Source: Faecalibacterium sp. UBA1771
GTDB lineage: Bacteria > Bacillota > Clostridia > Oscillospirales > Ruminococcaceae
Direction of reading: 5' to 3'
Assembly: GCA_002315315.1 (NCBI GenBank)
Contig: DCGT01000005.1
Coordinates: forward strand, 5,848-21,649
Length of the DNA stretch: 15,802 nucleotides
Below are positions 7,639 through 14,504 of this stretch, piece by piece. Made by a program: the position numbers and the translations under genes. The number at the start of each line of letters is the position of its first letter. The stretch's first letter is position 1. The notes under the pieces were generated by a model. That model was given only the letters and a program-made list of their open reading frames with translations. It searched no databases and was not told where the DNA came from.

Positions 7639-7876
7639 TCATTATTAAACGAATTAATGCGGCAGAACGGCTGTACTGTCTACACAACTAAGACAGCACC
7701 GCAACAGCAGCCGGAGTAATCTACGGTACACATTAAAAGGCGCAAACCGCATAATTTGCGGCGGCGTCACACTCCGCAGACCGAATATTTCGGTCTGCGG
7801 AGCATAAACAAATTTTACACTCTCTTTAAATTCACGAAATTTATTCTCTTCCAAAAATTGGGGGAGGGGGGTAATA
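7639..7876 (+). other. Gap of 238 bases with several hairpins between the two giant genes
   Basis: No gene is supported here. CTGTCT/AGACAG near 7677-7696 and CGCAAA (7741-7746)/TTTGCG (7755-7760) form minor stems ahead of the strong hairpin at 7772-7802. The last 70 bases are AT-rich, and a G-rich ribosome site (GGAGG at 7863-7867) lies 9 bases before ATG 7877. A box resembling -35 (TTTACA, 7814-7819) has no good -10 partner, so a promoter is only suspected. Confidence 0.4.
7772..7802 (+). terminator. Perfect 13-bp hairpin, probable terminator or transcript-end stem
   Basis: CTCCGCAGACCGA (7772-7784) pairs without mismatch to TCGGTCTGCGGAG (7790-7802) across a 5-base loop. The sequence after it is CATAAACAAATTTT, so the T-run is displaced by several bases and termination may be partial. 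It lies 134 bases after the 929-aa gene and could set different expression levels for the two giant genes. Confidence 0.55.
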
Positions 7877-10800
7877 ATGAGGACTACAAAGAAAACACTG
7901 CTTCTCAGCGTTATGACACTGCTGATATGCATTTCACTGTTTATCGGTACAACCCTTGCCTGGTTTGTCGACACCGTCACGACCGGCAGAAATACCGTTA
8001 TCTCGGGTGATTTGGACGTTGAACTGAAGCACTATACGACCGACCCCGCAAACGCGCAATCGGTTAAGGATTCTTCCGACCTTTTCAGCGTAGAAGGCTG
8101 GGAGCCGGGCGTGATTGCTTTTGAAAATTTCGTTGTGTCGAATGAGGGCACGCTTGAGCTTAAATACGACCTGACGATGAATGTTTTTGACTTCAACTCC
8201 GTGACCGTCGACAACTACCCGCACAACCTCTCGGATGTGCTTAAGGTAACGGTTTTGGACGGCTCGTTCACGGGGACCCGCGAGCAGGCACAGCAGTTAG
8301 CCTACACGGATTCGCTTGAAAGCTTTTCAAAAAGCAACTATTTGGATGTACAGGGCGGCACCCACGACAGCGATACCTTCTGCGTCGTGGTTTATTGGCA
8401 GCCGTCCGACAACGACAACATCTACAACCTCAGCAATGGCGCAGTCTCCTCGGACGGCGAACCGCTGTATATTGATTTGGGTGTAAATCTTGTCGCAGGT
8501 CAAAAGGATTATGAAGCTGACTCGTTCGACAAAACCTACGATGAGTCTGCAAAGACACACGACCACGAATATCACGTTCAGCCCTCCGGCGCGTGGAAGT
8601 GCAACAAATGCTCTGATGTTTTGACGAACACCGGCGCACCCTATGTTCTGGTCGACCCGAACGGCACGGTAACGGCAGACGGTAAAATAACCGAGGCCGA
8701 GGCGCTGACCGTGACGGCACAGCCGCTTACTCCGACCAACGCAGCTGCGCTGACGGGTATCGGTGTAACCATTAAGCAGACCAACAGCAGATATACCTAT
8801 GTATATGAAAACAAGGGTGCCGACGCGGTAGCTTCGAGAGTATATATCCGAATGAACGGCGGCGACCTTGCAATAGACGCACCTCTCGACACCGTACACC
8901 GTTACGGCACTGCAGATGACTGTTACATTATGAATGTTGCCGACCATTCCTATGTCGAGAACGGCTCGGTCAACGATATCGTAATGCTCGGCTCGGGTCA
9001 CATCGAGATTTCCGAAAGAGCATCGGTAGTCGACCTGTCGGTCGCGAAATATGCCGAGCCGGCAGACGTTACAATTACGCTTAACGGCGACAGCACCAAT
9101 GTCGGCACAATAGCCGTTTACAATACTCAGTCCGCCATAGTCGTGGAAAAGAAGTCCGCGACACAGGCTCAGGCAACCCAAACGACCCCGCAGGTAATGC
9201 AGAATAACGGCGAATCGGTTGTTATCATTAACGACGAAACCGCGCGTGTCGGCACCAAGCTGTTCAGCACCGTTGACGACGCTATTGCCGAGGCGGAAAC
9301 AAAGGGCAACAAGGAAGCGGCGAGAATTGTAAACGACGAAACGCTTCCGACACCTGCTGCCGTGCCTCAGGATACCGTACTCAAGGTTGCGGCGTATATC
9401 CAAGTCAACGTGACCGACCAAACGGGTATCAATCTGAACGATAACGGTATGCTTGTCAATGTCGGTACGATAGTCAACAGCAAAGACCAGCTTACCGCTC
9501 CCGTGGGTCTGAGTGTTAATGATGATGCCGAAATCGTCAACTATGGCGGCTTCTTTGACTCGGTATACGCAACCGACAATAACGTTCCCGATGGCGGTAT
9601 CTTTAATAATAACGGTCAGAAAATCGAAAACGACGGCACTATTACCAATATCGGCAACATCGAAAACGCCGGTATGATTACCAACAAGGGTGATGTCGGC
9701 AACAGCGGTAATATCACCAACAAAACGACCGACTCGAAAATCGAGAACACCACCGTCGACAGCAAGCTGACCAATGACGGCAAAATCACCAATGAAGGCG
9801 AAATCACCAACAGCGGCACCGTGACCAACAACGGTTCGCTCGTCAACAAGGAGAATTCCGAGCTGAACAACAGCGGCACCGTGACCAATGACGGCGATTT
9901 GAAAAACGACGGTACTATTACCAACAGCGGCAGTGATGCGGTTCTCGACCTCACCAACGGCTCGACCGACGGCGACGGCACAATCAGCAACGAAAACGGC
10001 GCAACCGTAAAGGAAGAGAACAAAGAGGACAGGATTGCCCGTATCGGCTCTAAATATTACGAAACGCTTGCAAGCGCAATTTCTGCCGCTACCGAGGGTA
10101 AAACAGTAAGTCTTGCCGCCGACACAAGCGAGAATGTGAGCATTCACGGTGTCGACAATCTGACGATTGACCTTAACGGTCATACCTTAACCGGTACTGT
10201 AAACATCTATGACTGTAAGGGTACTACGATTAAGGACGGTACTGTTTCCAACACGAGCGGAATTGCATTCCGTATAGGTGAGCATCAGTCCACAAATGTA
10301 AGGTGGAAAAGAACTGAGGAAGTACCCAGAACCTATCCTTGCCCGGGTTATCACCCGCTTCCGCCGGCTCAGGGTGTAATAATCGAGAATGTTACGGCTA
10401 CGGCAAAGCACATTTTCCAATTCACCAACATTGAGGACGACTATACCCGTGACGGTCAGCAAAAGTGCTATGGTATTTATACCTACAAGACGGGTTATCA
10501 AAGAGACGACCAATATTTAGACGGCGGATATAGTAATCCCGAAAAGCAGGCAGAGGTTTTCAACTCCTGCACCGATATTGATTCGGTAACGGTAAAGGGC
10601 GGAGTCTTTAATTACACTACTGATTTGGTGCAGAGTGTTGCGCGAAAGAACGGTAATGACCCCGAGCCGCTTGAAGGACATTCGATTGATATGGTTTATG
10701 ACAAAAAGGTTCTGACCATACAAGACGCCGCACAGGCTAACGGGTCCGACATCGGCAGATTTGTTGCCGAGGGAACCTATGCCGTCGAAACAGCACCCGG

Positions 10801-13444
10801 AGTATTTACTCTTACCACAGCAGAGCCGGACAGCTACACCGCAAAGATAAACCGTTTGTACTTCTGTTATAATGGCGGCGGAAACAGTGCAGTCAAGTAC
10901 GCCATTCTCGACGGTGATACAACCGAGACCGTTTATCTGAACGAAAATGCAACCGTCCAAAGAACTATGGGCAAGGGCGACAGACTTGACATTGTGTCGG
11001 ACAACGGCTCATCATGGAGCGGTGCAAAGGCTGAAAAGGGTTATGGTATTGTTAAGACTGTCGATGCACAGGATGACACGCTTACCCATTTCACAACCGA
11101 AATCTATGTTGAAGCTTCCGTTTGGAATAAAGACGGAACCAAGGTTGATGACTACGGCACGTTGAAGGAAGCATTCGTAGATACCGTTTGCTATGATAAA
11201 ATTGTTAAGCTCGAGAGTGACATTACAATCGACTCGAAAAGCGGCAATGTTTCCGGTATAGATTACGGTATCGTTACGAGCAGCAGAACGACATTTGACC
11301 TGAACGGTCATACCTATACCTATAACGGTACAGGTGGTGCCATAGTAACCTATACGCAGTCAGGTACTACAACCTTCAAAGACAGCAAAGGCGGCGGTAA
11401 AATTGTTGCTACCAACGGATATGCCATTGCCAAAACAAGAAACCACAGTACAGAGTACTTTTCCTTTGAAGGTGGTACCTATATTTCCAAAAAATCCGAT
11501 GCGGTGAATTTCAATTATATTGCCGGATTAAATATCACCGGCGGTACGTTCATCGGAAAAACAAAAGCTTTCTATATCGGTACACAGGTCAGAGCATTAA
11601 CTGTCAGCGGCGGTACGTTTATTTCCGAAACGGATAATGCGCTAAGGGTTAACGGTCAAAATAACGAGAATAATGACTATCCGCCTTCCGTTAACGTTAC
11701 CGGCGGAACATTCATCTCTCCGAGCGACAAGGAACCGATTTCGATTTCCTCCGGTGTAACCACTCAGTCGGTATCTGATAATGCAAAGAAAATCAAGTGT
11801 ACGTTCGGCAGCAATCAGGCTCTGATAATTAATTCTGACGGAACGTGCAATGCAGTTGATTTAGTACCCGACGGCAGCAACTACACCGTGACCGCTCCCG
11901 CAGATTCAAAGGTACTGCTTCCGCAGTTAGACTACCGCATCGGTTATACCTATGACGGTTGGTTTGTAGGCAGCAACAAGGTAAGCAACGGAAACACATT
12001 AGTAAAAGCCGGCGCAGAGCAGACCACCTTCACCGCCCGTTATACGCAGAAAACCGCGTTTAATGTCACATTGAACGAAACAAACGCGGCGGTTTCGGCT
12101 ACGGTAAACGGTAATTATTGGAACAGCTCTACTCAGATTCCGGCAGGAGCCACAGTTGTATTCAGCGTTGATTACAGTGAAATCGAGGACCGTACCTGCA
12201 CCATCAAGGACGAGAACGGAACGACCTACACGGTCGGAGAGGCATTTACAATGCCGAACGCCGATATTACCGTCACCGCTTCAAGTATCGGGTATTATCT
12301 CAATTTGGAAGTAACCGATGCAACGGTAACGGCTACGGTAGACGGTGAGCCTTGGAACGGTACCGACCCGATTCACTCGGGCTCCTCGGTTGTTGTAGGT
12401 GTGGAGTATGCCAAGACCTATAATCAAGTCTGCACAATAAAATCCGGTAACTCCAATTACACCGTCGGCACTGAATTTACAATGCCGAAAAAGGATGTAA
12501 CCGTAACCGCGTCGAGCAACGACGAATTGAAGTTCACAAAGAACGAAACAAACGCCACCGTGACTGTTACGGTAAACGGTGAGGAATGGAACGGTACAGA
12601 CGCCATTTTGGTCGGAGATACAATTGTTGTAACCGCTTCGTACAGCAAAAACAACAATCAGAAATGCGAAATTAAGGACGCAAACGGAACTAATTACACA
12701 GCCGGCACCGAGTTTACAATGCCGAGCTATGATGTAACGGTAACCGCATCGTCCGATGATAGCTGGTGCTTCGCCGAGGGTACGCTCATCACGCTTGCCG
12801 ACGGCAGTAAAAAGGCGATAGAGGATATCACCTTTGACGATGAAATCCTGACCTGGAGCTTCTTTACCGGCGAGTTTGAGGCAAAGGGTATTGCACTGCT
12901 TGTTGACCACGGTGAAGAGGAACACGCAGTTATCAACCTTGTATTCTCCGACGGCAAGCGGCTCGAAATCATCGGCGAACACGCCATATTCGATTATGAT
13001 GCTAACCGTTTTGTCTATCTCTCGTCTGTAAATTGCGCTTACTATGTCGGTCACCGCTTCGTGACCGAGGGTGAGGACGGAGAATACAGCATAGCACAGC
13101 TTGTCGATGCCACCGTCAAGACCGAGGTCGTCAACTCTTATTCGATTACCTCGGATAACAACTCGAACGCCTTTGCCGGCGGTCTGTTGACCGTTGCCCC
13201 GCCCGCGGAATTCTACACAATAATCGAAATGGGCGGCAGGATGCGCTACGACGTTGACCAATTCAACGCCGATGTAGCAAAATACGGTCTTTACACCTAT
13301 TCCGATTTTGAGGATTATGTATCCTACGAGCAGTTTGAAGCGTTCAACGGCGCATATCTCAAGCCCTATGTCTGCAAGGGCTGCTTAACATTCGATGACA
13401 TTATTGATTTAATCAACTTGTACAAAGAATTTATGCCCGAGTAA
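7877..13444 (+). CDS. Giant TasA-like surface protein with Asn-Gly repeats, beta-helix and C-terminal Hint domain
   Basis: An 1855-residue exported protein. The signal ends TTLA/WFVDTVTTG (Ala28-Trp29-Phe30). Residues to about 215 are a TasA/CalY-like module parallel to the previous protein (GDLDVELKHY, GWEPGVIAFENFVVSNEG, VVYWQPSDNDN). Next come a His/Cys knuckle (H228, H230, H233, C242xxC245) and a linker. Residues 576-708 are a stalk of NxG units. Beta-helix-like regions start near 721 (ARIGSKYYETLASA) and include four GGTY/GGTF rungs before about 1290. An InlB-like unit (about 1350-1393, TYDGWFVG to FTARYT) leads to three tandem repeats (1394-1474, 1475-1550, 1551-1630). A Hint domain begins at Cys1631 (CFAEGTLITLADG) and contains GEHAIFD (His1702) and a final AFAGGLL strand (1765-1771). 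An 81-residue tail follows. Start chosen for its GGAGG site. Probably a long, self-processing fibre or adhesin; the mechanism is inferred. Confidence 0.93.
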   Translation: MRTTKKTLLLSVMTLLICISLFIGTTLAWFVDTVTTGRNTVISGDLDVELKHYTTDPANAQSVKDSSDLFSVEGWEPGVIAFENFVVSNEGTLELKYDLTMNVFDFNSVTVDNYPHNLSDVLKVTVLDGSFTGTREQAQQLAYTDSLESFSKSNYLDVQGGTHDSDTFCVVVYWQPSDNDNIYNLSNGAVSSDGEPLYIDLGVNLVAGQKDYEADSFDKTYDESAKTHDHEYHVQPSGAWKCNKCSDVLTNTGAPYVLVDPNGTVTADGKITEAEALTVTAQPLTPTNAAALTGIGVTIKQTNSRYTYVYENKGADAVASRVYIRMNGGDLAIDAPLDTVHRYGTADDCYIMNVADHSYVENGSVNDIVMLGSGHIEISERASVVDLSVAKYAEPADVTITLNGDSTNVGTIAVYNTQSAIVVEKKSATQAQATQTTPQVMQNNGESVVIINDETARVGTKLFSTVDDAIAEAETKGNKEAARIVNDETLPTPAAVPQDTVLKVAAYIQVNVTDQTGINLNDNGMLVNVGTIVNSKDQLTAPVGLSVNDDAEIVNYGGFFDSVYATDNNVPDGGIFNNNGQKIENDGTITNIGNIENAGMITNKGDVGNSGNITNKTTDSKIENTTVDSKLTNDGKITNEGEITNSGTVTNNGSLVNKENSELNNSGTVTNDGDLKNDGTITNSGSDAVLDLTNGSTDGDGTISNENGATVKEENKEDRIARIGSKYYETLASAISAATEGKTVSLAADTSENVSIHGVDNLTIDLNGHTLTGTVNIYDCKGTTIKDGTVSNTSGIAFRIGEHQSTNVRWKRTEEVPRTYPCPGYHPLPPAQGVIIENVTATAKHIFQFTNIEDDYTRDGQQKCYGIYTYKTGYQRDDQYLDGGYSNPEKQAEVFNSCTDIDSVTVKGGVFNYTTDLVQSVARKNGNDPEPLEGHSIDMVYDKKVLTIQDAAQANGSDIGRFVAEGTYAVETAPGVFTLTTAEPDSYTAKINRLYFCYNGGGNSAVKYAILDGDTTETVYLNENATVQRTMGKGDRLDIVSDNGSSWSGAKAEKGYGIVKTVDAQDDTLTHFTTEIYVEASVWNKDGTKVDDYGTLKEAFVDTVCYDKIVKLESDITIDSKSGNVSGIDYGIVTSSRTTFDLNGHTYTYNGTGGAIVTYTQSGTTTFKDSKGGGKIVATNGYAIAKTRNHSTEYFSFEGGTYISKKSDAVNFNYIAGLNITGGTFIGKTKAFYIGTQVRALTVSGGTFISETDNALRVNGQNNENNDYPPSVNVTGGTFISPSDKEPISISSGVTTQSVSDNAKKIKCTFGSNQALIINSDGTCNAVDLVPDGSNYTVTAPADSKVLLPQLDYRIGYTYDGWFVGSNKVSNGNTLVKAGAEQTTFTARYTQKTAFNVTLNETNAAVSATVNGNYWNSSTQIPAGATVVFSVDYSEIEDRTCTIKDENGTTYTVGEAFTMPNADITVTASSIGYYLNLEVTDATVTATVDGEPWNGTDPIHSGSSVVVGVEYAKTYNQVCTIKSGNSNYTVGTEFTMPKKDVTVTASSNDELKFTKNETNATVTVTVNGEEWNGTDAILVGDTIVVTASYSKNNNQKCEIKDANGTNYTAGTEFTMPSYDVTVTASSDDSWCFAEGTLITLADGSKKAIEDITFDDEILTWSFFTGEFEAKGIALLVDHGEEEHAVINLVFSDGKRLEIIGEHAIFDYDANRFVYLSSVNCAYYVGHRFVTEGEDGEYSIAQLVDATVKTEVVNSYSITSDNNSNAFAGGLLTVAPPAEFYTIIEMGGRMRYDVDQFNADVAKYGLYTYSDFEDYVSYEQFEAFNGAYLKPYVCKGCLTFDDIIDLINLYKEFMPE
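9602..10000 (+). repeat. Coding repeat of NxG units (about 133 residues)
   Basis: Short in-frame units, mostly six residues of the type ITNxGx or IENxGx, fill residues 576-708 of the giant protein: TITNIGN, MITNKGD, NITNK, KITNEGE, TVTNNGS, TITNSGS. One 20-base segment occurs identically at 9809-9828 and 9869-9888, 60 bases apart. The regular hydrophobic-Thr-Asn-x-Gly spacing suggests a beta-solenoid stalk. Near-identical units make length change by recombination plausible. Confidence 0.85.
12056..12766 (+). repeat. Three tandem repeats of about 76-81 residues before the Hint domain
   Basis: The units span 12056-12298, 12299-12526 and 12527-12766. Each has a start like 'NETNATVxxTVNG', a Trp-Asn (xxWN) pair, a conserved Cys in a CxIK segment, YTxGxEFTMP, and an end DVTVTASS. 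The DNA shows the phrase tttacaatgccga three times. The fold is probably a small beta-sandwich. One conserved Cys per repeat is notable in an exported protein. Confidence 0.85.
12767..13195 (+). other. Hint (Hedgehog/intein) domain coding segment
   Basis: This segment encodes residues 1631 to about 1773 of the giant protein. The first residue is a Cys after Ser-Trp, followed by FAEGTLITLADGSKKAIED, the classical opening of a Hint domain. GEHAIFDYD carries the block-B His (1702). SYSITSDNNSNAFAGGLL matches the last strands of pretoxin-type Hint domains. The usual end motif His-Asn followed by Cys/Ser is missing, and Ile1699 stands where a Thr is usual three residues before the His. Self-cleavage at Cys1631 by an N-S shift is possible; splicing is unlikely. 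Confidence 0.85.
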
Positions 13445-13460
13445 AGCATCTGCTCCGCAC

Positions 13461-13495
13461 CAAAGCACCCGTACCCTTGCGGCACGGGTGCTTTG
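13461..13495 (+). terminator. Intrinsic-type hairpin after the giant gene
   Basis: CAAAGCACCCGT (13461-13472) pairs perfectly with ACGGGTGCTTTG (13484-13495) over an 11-base loop. It lies 16 bases after the stop codon and its stem ends in a short T-run (CTTTG), with a matching A-run on the left arm. It may reduce read-through into the sortase gene 47 bases further on. An ATG within its loop region (13477) in the sortase frame is rejected as a start. Confidence 0.65.
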
Positions 13496-13530
13496 TATTG
13501 CCGGCACGGCTTGCGCCGAAATTTTCCCCG

Positions 13531-13536
13531 AAAGGA
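13531..13536 (+). promoter_or_regulatory. Ribosome site AAAGGA that selects GTG 13543 for the sortase
   Basis: AAAGGA lies 6 bases before GTG 13543 and 12 bases before ATG 13549. The spacing favours GTG. The choice changes only two residues. Confidence 0.55.
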
Positions 13537-13542
13537 CTGTCT

Positions 13543-14304
13543 GTGAAAATGAACCAAAAAAGTCCGCTCAGAAGGTTGGGAATCGCACTGTCGGCGGCGG
13601 TGCTGATTTTTTCGCTCTGCCGCATCGTCACCGAACTGAATAATTACAGAGACGCGCGAAATGTTTATTCACAGCTTGCGCGCGATTCGGTGACCGAGCC
13701 GCCCGCCGATGATACCGACGCCGAGGCTCCGACCGCCGAAGCAGTGCCGATTTCGGTCGATTTCGACGCGCTCCGTGAGCAGTACCCCGACCTCTGCGGC
13801 TGGCTGTACTGCGAAAACACTGCGATAAATTACCCCATTATGCAGGGCGACGACAACGACGAGTATCTCCGCGCCCTGCCCGACGGCACCTATTCCGCCG
13901 GCGGGTCGCTGTTCGTCGATTATCGCGCGAACGCCGATTTTACCGACCTCAGAACCGTTATCTACGGTCACAATATGTACGACGGCAGTATGTTTTCCGC
14001 CCTCTCCGACTATGCCGACGACGCTTACGCCGCCGCCCATGACACCCTTTTCCTGCTCACGCCGTCGGACAGTCTCCGCCTCGAGGTCATCGCCGGTCTG
14101 CGCGTCTCCTACACCTGTGACCTTTATAGCCCCCTGCAAACGCCCGAGCAGCTTGCCGAGTTCATCGCGTCGGCAAGGAACGACTCTTTTTTCACCCCTA
14201 TGCATATTAATACGGAATATTCCGCAGTCTGCTGTCTGTCGACCTGCGTGCACAATTCAACCGCACGAACGGTCATCATCTGCGGTATCACCCCCTGCGG
14301 CTGA
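13543..14304 (+). CDS. srtB: Class B sortase
   Basis: A 253-residue membrane-bound cysteine transpeptidase that cuts a sorting signal in exported proteins and joins them to the cell wall. An N-terminal membrane helix covers about residues 12-28, followed by an acidic, Pro-rich linker and the catalytic domain from about residue 70 (FDALREQYPDLCGWLYC, YPIMQGDDNDEYL). The triad is visible: His143 in VIYGHNM, Cys235 in CCLSTCVHN and Arg242 in STARTVIICG. FVDYRANADFTD and the LSTC motif are typical of class B enzymes. It starts 98 bases after the giant gene, behind a hairpin. Class B sortases often serve iron-uptake proteins or, in Clostridia, surface proteins with (S/N/P)PxTG-like signals. No LPxTG or NPQTN motif occurs in the window; SPYTD in the 318-aa protein is the only candidate substrate I see. 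Confidence 0.95.
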   Translation: MKMNQKSPLRRLGIALSAAVLIFSLCRIVTELNNYRDARNVYSQLARDSVTEPPADDTDAEAPTAEAVPISVDFDALREQYPDLCGWLYCENTAINYPIMQGDDNDEYLRALPDGTYSAGGSLFVDYRANADFTDLRTVIYGHNMYDGSMFSALSDYADDAYAAAHDTLFLLTPSDSLRLEVIAGLRVSYTCDLYSPLQTPEQLAEFIASARNDSFFTPMHINTEYSAVCCLSTCVHNSTARTVIICGITPCG

Positions 14305-14363
14305 TACCGATAGATTTTTACCGCAAAGGCAAAATACGATAGCCATACCGTTATTATAAAAAG

Positions 14364-14407
14364 ATACCCGTACATCCGATTGATTTTGGTGTACGGGTAT
14401 ATTTTTT
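14364..14407 (+). terminator. Strong bidirectional intrinsic terminator between convergent genes
   Basis: ATACCCGTACA (14364-14374) pairs perfectly with TGTACGGGTAT (14390-14400), followed by a run of six T (14402-14407). On the other strand the stem is followed by T-rich sequence (complement of TTATAAAAAG), so it can end transcripts of the sortase and of the opposing gene. Confidence 0.88.
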
Positions 14408-14504
14408 ATTGTTTACTTCAAATATTTTTTGCAGTCGACTGAATTTGCACATTGCGGGTGACAATGCTTCAAAAGATTGTCACTGCGGAGTCTGTAAGAC
14501 GTTT
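14408..14504. other. Short gap with a second perfect hairpin
   Basis: GTGACAAT (14458-14465) pairs with ATTGTCAC (14476-14483) over 10 bases. A 10-base palindrome CAGTCGACTG lies at 14432-14441. No T-run follows the stem on the minus strand, so the function is open; it may stabilise the 3' end of the minus-strand transcript. Confidence 0.4.

Noticed and set aside
7861..7871. G4-A-G6 tract as a phase-variation site before the giant gene
   Set aside because: The runs are short and form a normal G-rich ribosome site.
9602..10000. CRISPR-like or tandem DNA repeat array
   Set aside because: Units are short, in frame and encode a regular protein pattern; there are no equal-length unique spacers.
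8327..10183. 618-codon open frame on the minus strand inside the giant gene
   Set aside because: It lies wholly antisense to a well-supported gene with clear domains. It has no ribosome site of note and a composition (Val, Cys, Arg rich) typical of mirror frames in repetitive GC-rich DNA.
12767..13195. A true splicing intein
   Set aside because: There is no His-Asn plus Cys/Ser/Thr junction at the end of the fold and the flanking segments do not make a known split host protein.
12281..13261. 326-codon minus-strand frame over the repeats and Hint domain
   Set aside because: Shadow frame; the + strand carries unmistakable Hint and repeat motifs.
13477..13542. ATG 13477 as sortase start
   Set aside because: It lies in the hairpin loop after the giant gene, has no ribosome site and would add residues absent from normal class B sortase N-termini.
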